NCBI GenBank assembly: GCA_008638375.1
Contig: CM018043.1
Coordinates: 41,052,066-41,116,065, forward strand
DNA length: 64,000 bases
Reading direction: 5' to 3'
From: Nyssa sinensis
Taxonomy: Eukaryota > Streptophyta > Magnoliopsida > Cornales > Nyssaceae
The position numbers and the translations under genes were made by a program. This document shows positions 56,223 to 64,000 of the stretch, in pieces. How positions within the stretch are numbered: the stretch's first letter is position 1; each line of letters begins with the position of its first letter. The notes beneath the pieces were generated by a model that saw only the letters and a list, made by a program, of their open reading frames with translations, ran no database searches and had not been told where the DNA came from.

Positions 56223-57889
56223 TCATGCCTTAGCATCTTTTTTTGTGAGAAGGTGCTTAAGGGCTGCATGATCTGTGAAAATAAGAATAAGAGAACCAAT
56301 TAAATAAGCACGAAACTTATCCGAAGCAAATACCACAGCTAGTAACTCTTTTTCAGTAGTAGAGTAATTCATCTGAGCACTATTTAAAGTTCTACTAGCA
56401 TAGTAAATGACAATGGGCTTCCTCTGCCTTCGCTGTCCAAGAACAGCACCTACAGCATAATCACTAGTATCGCACATAATCTCAAAAGGCAAAGTCCAAT
56501 CAGGTGGCTGCATTATGGGTGCTGAAGTAAGCTTGCCAATTAGCATTTTAAAGACCTCTTGACACTCTTGGGTCCACTCGAATGGGGCATCTTTAGCTAG
56601 AAGGTCACATAGTGGTCTAGATATGGTGGAAAAATTGTGTATGAAACTCCTATAAAAGTCCGCATGACCAAGAAAGGATCTCACATCCTTGATTGTCCTA
56701 GGTGTGGGCAATTTAGAGATTAATTCAATCTTAGATTGATCAACCTCTATCCCCCTTGAAGAAATAATATGCCCCAAGACAGTACCTGAAGGTACCATAA
56801 AGTGGCATTTTTCCCAATTCAAAACCAAGTCCTTCTCCTCACAACGAGTCAACACTCTCTCTAAATTCAATAAGCATGCATCAAAAGAAGATCCAAAAAA
56901 AGTCACGTCATCCGTAAAAACTTCCATGCAATATTCAACCATATCTCTAAAAATACTCATCATGCAACGTTGAAAAGTAGCAGGTGTATTACACAATCCA
57001 AATGGCATTCTACGAAAAGCATAAGTACCAAAAGGACAAGTGAAAGTGGTTTTATCCTGGTCTTCTAATGTAATTTCAATTTGATAATAACCATCCAAGA
57101 AACAATAAAAAGGATGACCAGCCACACGCTCAAGAATTTGATCAATAAAAGGGAGAGAAAAATGGTCTTTCCGGGTGGCAACATTCAATTTTCTATAATC
57201 AATGCACATCCGCTATCCAATCACAAGTTTTGTATGGACTAACTCTCCTAGGTCATTTTTTACCGCAATAACACCTGACTTTTTAGGGACAACCTGTGTA
57301 GGACTAACCCATTTACTATTAGCAATAGGATATATGATTCCTACATCTAATAGTTTCAACACTTCATTTTTCACCACTTTTTTCATAGTGGGATTAAGCC
57401 TACGCTGGGGGTCTCTACGAGGGCTAGTTCCTTCCTCCAAATTGATTTTATGAGAATAGACCAGGGGACTAACACCTTTTATATCAGCGATGCTCCAACC
57501 TATGGCTGACCTATGCTTATTTAGGGTTTGAATTAATTTCTCACCTTGGGACTTAGATAATTCAGATGAGATAATAACAGGAAAAGTATCACCTGGACCA
57601 AGGAAAGCATGCTTTAAACCCTTAGGCAAAGGCTTCAATTCAACTTTGGGTGCTTCCACACTTGAAGGAATTTGTTCTTCACGTTTTTAGGCAACTCCTC
57701 AAACTTTGGTTGCCATGTCTGTGCTCCATAATCTTGAGTTTTGTAAAAAATAGCACAAATTTCAACCACATCAGATGGATCAGTAATATAATCAAACTCA
57801 TAATTAACAAGAAAATGCTCAAGGGGATCAGAATCATGAGTTGCAGGAACTTCCCTATCCATGAGTGAATCAACGAGTGAATCAATCAT
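56223..57889 (-). pseudogene. Reverse transcriptase and RNase H of element G
   Basis: In minus sense the upstream linker (57889-57213) leads to WVSPTQVVPKKSG, then a TAG at about 57212 where Trp is expected, then CIDYRKLNVATRKDHF. RT motifs are FLDGYYQIEI (three residues shorter than the usual DGYSGYNQI), MPFGLCNTPATFQR and VFTDDVTFFG (catalytic DD kept). RNase H follows with EIMCDTSDYAVGAVLGQ, YSTTEKELLAVVFA and IFTDHAALKHLL. A single frameshift lies near 57650. The frame ends near 56223 at a TAG just before the linker to integrase. Confidence 0.9.
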
Positions 57890-57922
57890 GTACGTCTGGT
57901 GGCACTCGTCCTCCTCTTCTGG

Positions 57923-58741
57923 CTATTTTGAAATATGGAATATATTCACCTCGATTGTCATGTTCCCAAAAGACAGCTTCATGAGCCCATTCCTGCAATT
58001 AATAAGAGCATTAGCAGTGGCAAGGAAAGGCCTACCTAAAATCAAAGAAATTTTTGAAGTAGAGTCAACAACAGAGCTAGTGTCAAGGATTATGAAATCA
58101 ACAGGATAATAAAATTTATCAATTTGAATCAGAACATCCTCTACCACACCCCGTAGCGTTCTGACTGAACGGTCAGCCAATTGCAATACCACAGAAGTTG
58201 GTTTGATTTCTCCCAACCCCATCTGCAAATAAATAGACTAAGGCATTAAATTCACACTAGCTCCTAAATCAAGCAAAGCGTGCCCAAACTTATGATTTCC
58301 AATGTTGCATGCAATGGTTGGACAACCAGGATCCTTGTACTTAGGAGGAATCCTCTGGTCAATTAGAGCACTGACTTGCTCTGTCAAGAATGCTGTCTTC
58401 TTCACATAGTGCTTCCTCTTAACTGTACACAAATCTTTAAGAACTTTTGCATAAGTAGGAACTTGTTTAATCACATGTAAAAGAGGAAGATTGATTTTTA
58501 CCTGCTTGAGATTCTCTAGGATTTCATTGTTAGGATCCAAAGTTCGCTTGGTTGATTTTAAAGCTTGTGGGAATGGTACCTTAACAGGGCTCTTTGTCAC
58601 CTCTGGTTCCTTGGGCAGCTTAGCATTGCTACTATCTTGATCCTTTTCCACATCCTCTAATTTTTCCATTATTGGGATGTGTAAGGACTTACCACTTCGA
58701 GTCACAATGGCGTTCGCATCCTTCAAATTCTCTTTCGCCAT
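57923..58741 (-). pseudogene. Protease region of element G
   Basis: In minus sense it starts MAKENLKDANAIVTRSGK and has a Lys/Pro-rich linker. The Athila-type protease follows: CPTIACNIGNHKFGHALLDLGAS, where DLGAS replaces the usual DTGAS. Its continuation after one stop at about 58236 is LADRSVRTLRGVVEDVLIQI and then LILGRPFLATANALI. Gag lies upstream and RT downstream. Confidence 0.86.
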
Positions 58742-58762
58742 GTGTTGACCATGGGGTGTGAA

Positions 58763-59863
58763 CTAAGCTTGGGCAGGGAATCTGCCTCGCTCATTCACAC
58801 TCGAAGAGCTCATCAATTTGGACACTTGGCTCTTTATCTCCTTGTTTTCTTCAACAACCTGCGTAATCAAAGATTCAAACTTTCGGTTAGTCTTACCCTG
58901 TGCTTCAATAAAAGCATGCAAAGTGCCTTCTAAAGAATTCCAAGAAGATGAAGATGCATGATATGATCTAGGAGGCTGTGCGGATAGTGATGCAGGTGGT
59001 TGGTTTTCAGACTTCCAGCTAAAATTGGGGTAATTGGGCCACCCCGGATTGTAACTCTCAGAGAAGGGTGTGAAGGCCTTTTTGTACATACCTAAGGTGT
59101 TACATTGTTCCTTATACATCCCTTTAATCTCAGCAAATGTAGGACACCCTTGGACGAGGTGATCTACCCCGCCACACACCGAACATGGTCTAAAAGACTT
59201 TGTATGATTAGCCAAGTGTGTTGGCTTTAAGTCCCTAGCCTTTAACACCTCTAACTCCCTAGTGAGTATCTCTACCTTAGCTTTCAAGTTGTCCTCCTCC
59301 TTGAGATGGTAAATTCCACCACTATTTTGGTTCCCTCTAGGACGTGACCTATTTGTGCTATCAAGAGCACTAGGTCCTGTCCAAGTGTGAGCTTTTTTAG
59401 CAAGCTCATTAAGGTACTCTATGGCCTCACCAGGATCTTTCTACAAAAACTCATAAAAGTAACTCTCTAGGTGTAAGTCCCTCATAAAAGTAACTCACTA
59501 GACGCTAACTCGCACACCCATGGTAAGGGCACATACTCAATAACTCCTTAAATCTCTCCCAAGACTGATACAAAGTCTGACTGTCCTTTTGTGCAAAGGT
59601 GGAAATCTGTCTTTTAAAGCATTGGTCTTATGTTAGGGAAAGTATTTAGTAAAGAAGATTTGAGTCATCTCATTCCACGATCCAATCGACCGTGGTCTCA
59701 GTGAGTATAGCCAACTTTTAGCTCTATCCTTCAAAGAGAAAGGAAAGAACTTAAGTCTTGCAATGTCAACTGTTGCATTTTAACTTTGGAAAGTTGCAAC
59801 TACCTCTTTCAAACTCCCTAATGTGCACATATGGATTTTCATTTTCCAAACCATGAAATGTAG
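58763..59863 (-). pseudogene. Gag of element G, main part
   Basis: In minus sense it resumes after solo LTR K with FHGLENENPYVHIREFE, a frameshift, then FFPFSLKDRAKSWL and MTQIFFTKYFP with stops. From 59287 an open part holds the knuckle CSVCGGVDHLVQGC and a Gln/Pro/Ser-rich tail. It belongs with the N-terminal piece at 61775-61918. Confidence 0.86.
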
Positions 59864-61774
59864 TGATGAGTGCGCAAAAGTGCACTCTAAATATCCTATT
59901 ATCGGAGTAAATTGCTAGAAAGTAAATAGGAATATTGAGATATATTTGATATTATTTATTTAATTTCTATTTACATTGAGATATATTTTAGCGATATTTT
60001 ATAAGATTTTAAGTCTCAAATAGTGCATTATTTGTTGGCGAGTGCTAGTTTGCAATTGCGCTTTACATTTAATAGTTTTAGAATAATTTTTGGCTTTTTG
60101 GCAGATTCGACCATTGAGTTTCAATCGAGATTTGGATGGCGTTAGAGTTTCAGAATGAGAAAGTGATCTTCATGAAATATTTAGAGGACGTCTTGAGCTT
60201 TTCAAAAAGGTCTGGTTTGCAAAAATCGGAGTTCGTTTGGGCCTCCAAACATTATTTCAAAGACAGGCCTGGAAAGCTGTTATGAACCTCTCCGTCCAGC
60301 CAACTTGAAGAGGCCATAACTCGAGCTTTTGAAGCTCAAATCAGATGGTTCTTGAGCCTAAAATTATCTACTCATCTGGGGCTACAACTTTCGTGAAGGG
60401 TCCGAGTCGAGATTCAGTTGTTATCTGGTAGAAAATGGAGCGTAAAGTTGGCAATTGTTAGCTGCGCGCGAGAATAAGAAAAGCAGAGCAAAGAAAAGAA
60501 AGAAAAAAAAAAGGAAAGTTTGAAAATTCAAAGCAAGGCTGCAGTCTCTGATTATATTTTGTGTGGGCCCGGTGCTTGGAGATTTGACCAAAAGAAATGA
60601 AGGCAATTGAAGTTGAGGTGGGGCCCGCGCTGAAAACAGAAAGAAAAAAGAAGAGTTCTGAACAATCCGTGCGGCTTGGTCTTTGTGGCTCGCTGAGGTG
60701 ATTTGCTTGATGGGGCCTGCTGGTTGAAGCAAGAGAAAAATATAAAAGAAATGGCTGCTGGTTTGGTTTGATGTGAGGCAATGTGGGCCTGAGGCGCGGC
60801 TTGGGCAATTGAGAAATGAGGCTTGAGGCGCGGCAAAGCAAGCCCAGGTGCGGAAGCCAAGGGCTTTAGGGCGCAGGAAAATTGGAAAAGGGGGAGGAGA
60901 AAAAAAAATAGAGTTCGACGGCTGTGGCAGTAAACAAAAGGGGGAAGCTGCGACTGTGGGATATACAGAAAATACAGAAGTAGTTCTAGCGCAGGGAAGA
61001 AGCCGCAGATACTCCATGGCAGATTATTTCTCCGTGAGATCTGTGTTATCCATTCTGTACATGGGTAACTAAATTTTCAAGTGGGGTTAGGGATTACTTT
61101 GCACCATAGATGGTTATTTTAATTTATTTTGATTCCTGTACATGGTTTTAATTTGTTAAATTCTTCGTTGATCATTCTAAATTTATTGTTAGATTTTATT
61201 GTCCGAATAATTAAAGGTTTTAGTCCGTTTATAGATTCAGTCATGCTTTTTCTATTGAGTGGATTAATGTTTTGATTATTTTTGGAACAATTGAATATTT
61301 ATATTGATTCAATTCTTTGCTGCGATATTGCTCGTTCGGTATATTGTCGTCGTTGAGTTTTTTCAATGTGAATATTAATTTGAGAGATTTAAAGATGATG
61401 AATGATTTTTCGAAGGGTTATTTTCAGTCTAATTTTAATGCATAATTTTAAATCTTCCGATTGAGATTTTTAGAATTTAATTTCTCAATTGAGTTATCTG
61501 TGAATTAAAAATAATTGAAATACCATATATGTGCAAGGGATTCCCGACACTCCACTGTTCGTTAATTTTGGATATTTTCTTCCATTAGTCAATTTGTTTA
61601 ATTCTTAATTTTCATTCACAGATCATTTTTATATATTTTTATTTTCTCGTTAATTGTTTAATACTTTCTGTAGTTTCAGAAATTCTATTTATTATTCTTT
61701 TAATTTAGTCTCCCTGTGGAATCGACACCCCAAAGCTACACTACAACTACCGCGTTATTCTTTGGGCGTAATCA
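59864..61774 (+). mobile_element. Solo LTR K, Athila type, same family as element G
   Basis: It runs TGATGAGTGCGCAAAAGTGCAC to TTCTTTGGGCGTAATCA with TGTAG on both sides (59859-59863 and 61775-61779). The two ends are nearly the same as the LTR of G, but its middle (about 60050-61080) differs and it is longer (1911 against 1569 bp). No internal domain is present. It interrupts the gag of G in opposite orientation. Open frames inside it look like chance. Confidence 0.92.
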
Positions 61775-61918
61775 TGTAGGGAGTAACTGGATCACCCCTG
61801 TTTTAACATCAATTTGACGAGCATTGAGTGGAAACATGATTCATGATGGGGTGGCTGTGCATGTAGGGTGGAGGTAATCCTGAAGGGTCATAGTGGGTTC
61901 ATCCTCGTGTTCACTCAT
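61775..61918 (-). pseudogene. Gag of element G, N-terminal piece
   Basis: In minus sense it starts MSEHEDEPTMTLQDYLHPT at 61918, has one stop, and runs through MFPLNARQIDVKTGVIQLLP to the insertion of solo LTR K. The leader 61919-62187 up to the PBS has no gene; it holds several AAAAAT runs at 62055-62100. Confidence 0.82.
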
Positions 61919-62187
61919 ATTTTCAGAATTTGAAGAATTATCAAACAGAAAATTAGAAAAAATAGAAAAATTAAACTCTAAATTTGACTCTAACACAGGC
62001 CTACAAGCAAATCAACCTAATGCATCCCTATACCAATAATCATGCAAGATGACAATAAAAATAAAAAATAAAAAATAAAAAATAAAATAAAAAAATAATG
62101 CAGCAAGTAAAAAGAAGGGAACGAAGTTACTGCCTTTACAAACTGTTGAAAAGAGAAACTATCTACTGATTCTTCTATTGTCTCCTT

Positions 62188-62200
62188 GGCAACGGCGCCA
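62188..62200 (-). other. Primer binding site of element G
   Basis: In minus sense TGGCGCCGTTGCC lies five bases after the 5' LTR. It is the same class of site as in element B. Confidence 0.9.
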
Positions 62201-62205
62201 AAATT

Positions 62206-63774
62206 TGATTACGCCCAAAGAATAACGCGGTAGTTGTAGTGTAGCTTTGGGGTGTCGATTCCACAGGGAGACAAAATTAAAAGAATAACAGACAGAATAA
62301 AGAAGCTGAAGAAAATATTAAATGTTTAACGAGAAAATAAAAATATAAAAAGTGATTCAAAAAGAAAATTAAAATTAAACCAATTGATTAACGAAATAAA
62401 ATACTCAAATTAACGAACAATAGAGCGTCGGGAATCCCTTGCACATATCCGGTATTTTAATTATTTTTATTTCACTGATAACTCAATTGAGAATTTAATT
62501 CCAAAAATCTCAATCGGAAGATATAGAATTTTGAACCAAAATTAAACCAAATGTAACCCTTTGAAAAATCATTGATCACTTTTAAATCCCACAAATTGTT
62601 ATCCACATTGAGAAAACCCAACGACGACAATATACCTAGAGAGCAATATTGTAGCAAAGAATTAAATCAATATAAATAATTAATTGATCCAAAATAATCA
62701 AAGAACCAATCCATTCAAGAAAAAAACATGTCTGAATTTCTAAACGGAATAAACACTGTAATTATTCGGAGAAAAAAAATACCAACAATAATTTGAGAAT
62801 GATAAAACAAAGAGGTTTAGTAAATGAAAATCACCTACATGAATCAAAAATAAAATAAAAATACCATCTAGTATGCAAGTTCATCCTTAGCCCTACTTGA
62901 AAATTTAGTTACCCATAAACATGACGAACAACATAAATTTCAAGGAAAAATAATCTGCCATGAAGTATCTGGTTTTCTTCTCTATGATTCAGCAACCTGC
63001 GCTAGGACCCTGTGCCACAGCTCTCGTTTCTGTTCTAATTTTTTTTTTTTTAGCCGCGCAGACCTCCTGTTTTCTTTCCAAAAACCCATTTTAAAACCCC
63101 AGCTGCTCCACGCTCAGTTCAGCCCTAGCGCTAGGGCCAGCGTGCCACACCACATGCCCGAGCCCCATTCTTTCTAATTCAGCCGCCCAATGCCTCAGAG
63201 CCCAACTGTACAGACCTTAACGCGCTACACTTTTCTTTCTGTGTTTCTTTTCCTTGATTTAGTGCTCCGGGCCCCACTGCACCCTTGATCTTGGTTCCTG
63301 TCGTGCCTCATTTCATTCAACGCCTGGACCGCACCAACCCAAGCCACGCCTCAACGTCCTTTCTTTCTTTTTTTTTTTCTTTTTTTTCTTGCTTTTCCTT
63401 GCCTTGGCCCTGGTTCAGCGTGTCTCTTTCCATTTGCCCGGGCCCACCTTTTGACTTTTCTTCACTTGGCTTTTTTTCTTTTCTTTTTCTCTTGCCATCC
63501 TGCTTCTCAAGCCTTGTTGCTTTCTTCTTTTTTTCTTTTGGTTTGTCAACGCTACACGCTTTTTCTCTTTTTTAATTCTTTTTCTTGAACCCTGCAACCC
63601 AACAAATAATGCAATATTTAAAATTTAAAATCTTATAAACTAATGCTCAAATAGATCTCACTATAAATAGAAATTAAATTAAATAATATAAATTATATCT
63701 CAACATTTCTATTCACATTTTAGCATGTTAATCCAATAATAGGGTATTTAGAGTGCACTTTCGCGCACTCATCA
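62206..63774 (-). repeat. 5' LTR of element G
   Basis: This 1569-bp LTR in minus sense starts TGATGAGTGCGCGAAAGTGC and ends TTTGGGCGTAATCA. It matches 37568-37000 joined to 22032-21028, and it is flanked by GCAGC at 63775-63779. Confidence 0.94.
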
Positions 63775-63779
63775 GCAGC

Positions 63780-64000
63780 CCCAAAACAAAGTCCATAGAT
63801 ATGTCTTCCTATGGCTCACTAGGAATGAGTAAGGGTGTATACAACCCATGTGGTAAAACCTTAGATTTGGCCTTTCTACATGTAATGCACCTACCACATA
63901 TTCAAGTGACGTTTCTTCTCATCCTAGGCTAAAAGAAATGTTCATGTAAAATTTCTAAGGTTTTCCTGACGCCAAAGTGCCCCATTAATCCTCCACCATG
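63780..64000 (-). pseudogene. Element F integrase, upstream part
   Basis: In minus sense it reads HFGVRKTLEILHEHFF, stop, PRMRRNVT, stop, CGRCITCRKAKSKVLPHGLY, then EDISMDFVLGL with one stop. This is the zinc domain and first catalytic Asp block of a gypsy integrase. It joins at GCAGC to the DRFSKMAHF piece ending at 21022. The rest of element F lies beyond the window. Confidence 0.85.

Larger units (their letters stand above)
21028..63774 (-). mobile_element. Element G: Athila-type LTR retrotransposon bearing many nested insertions
   Basis: TG...CA ends at 21028 and 63774 are flanked by GCAGC (21023-21027 and 63775-63779), and the interrupted integrase of F rejoins across them. In minus sense the order is 5' LTR 63774-62206, PBS 62200-62188, gag, protease, RT-RNase H, integrase (to 54780), a long 3' region, PPT 37581-37569, and a 3' LTR from 37568 to 21028. 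Protease motif DLGAS, RT and integrase sequence, and the TGGCGCCGTTGCC primer site fit the Athila lineage. Removing later insertions (LINE C and its contents, element B and its contents, solo LTR K) leaves roughly 10 kb. The two LTRs look a few percent diverged, older than those of the Tat element. Confidence 0.92.

Noticed and set aside
60421..61072. Open frames in solo LTR K
   Set aside because: They have low-complexity Phe/Ser-rich translations and no homology, and they lie inside an LTR.

Overview
This 64 kb window is almost entirely transposable-element DNA from a land plant, probably a eudicot. The evidence is the element types: Ty3/gypsy elements of the Tat, Athila and chromovirus lineages, L1-type LINEs whose ORF1 carries a DUF4283-like domain and a CCHC knuckle, a tRNA-derived SINE, and a piece of a plant Raf-like kinase gene. 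I see no intact host gene, no rRNA and no functional tRNA gene. The species cannot be named from the sequence alone.

Layout. 1-570: leader and gag fragment of a chromovirus-like gypsy element. 571-7077: a nearly complete L1-type LINE (LINE A). 7078-8521: an LTR-end fragment, an internally deleted LINE (LINE D) and part of a LINE ORF2 (LINE E). 8522-19281: a complete Tat-lineage retrotransposon (724-bp LTRs, TSD GATTT) inserted in LINE E. It carries gag, protease, RT with two RNase H domains, integrase, a tandem hairpin array, and a three-exon gene on the opposite strand. 19282-19427: the rest of LINE E. 19428-21027 and 63775-64000: a minus-strand gypsy element (element F), split by one very large insertion.

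That insertion, 21028-63774, is one minus-strand Athila-type element (element G, TSD GCAGC) swollen by later arrivals. Its 3' LTR was hit by LINE C (TSD CACTCTT). LINE C was hit by element H, an array of five LTRs separated by four very short internal regions (23300-36631, TSD ATGTT/ATGTC). H was hit by a SINE (TSD AAAAGGATAAATTA) and by solo LTR J (TSD TATAT). The SINE was hit by solo LTR I (TSD CAGGG). The 3' non-coding part of G was hit by Athila-like element B (38523-54065, TSD AAGGG). B has lost protease and RT but carries a kinase-gene fragment that still contains an intron. The right LTR of B was hit by full-length LINE B (TSD AAAGTTGATGAT). The gag of G was hit by solo LTR K (TSD TGTAG), which belongs to G's own LTR family. 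The target-site duplications give a relative order with six nested levels at the deepest point (E > F > G > LINE C > H > SINE > solo LTR I).

Almost every coding region is decayed by frameshifts, in-frame stops or catalytic-residue changes. The youngest-looking full element is the Tat one: I count about 14 differences between its LTRs, all transitions. Its antisense gene has a TATA box, two GT-AG introns that join into one open frame, and a plausible domain order. The most interesting items are this antisense gene, a tobamovirus-type leaky-stop context (TAG CAA TTA) between its protease and RT, the five-LTR array, the captured kinase fragment, and conserved hairpins and ATGA ORF overlaps in the LINEs.
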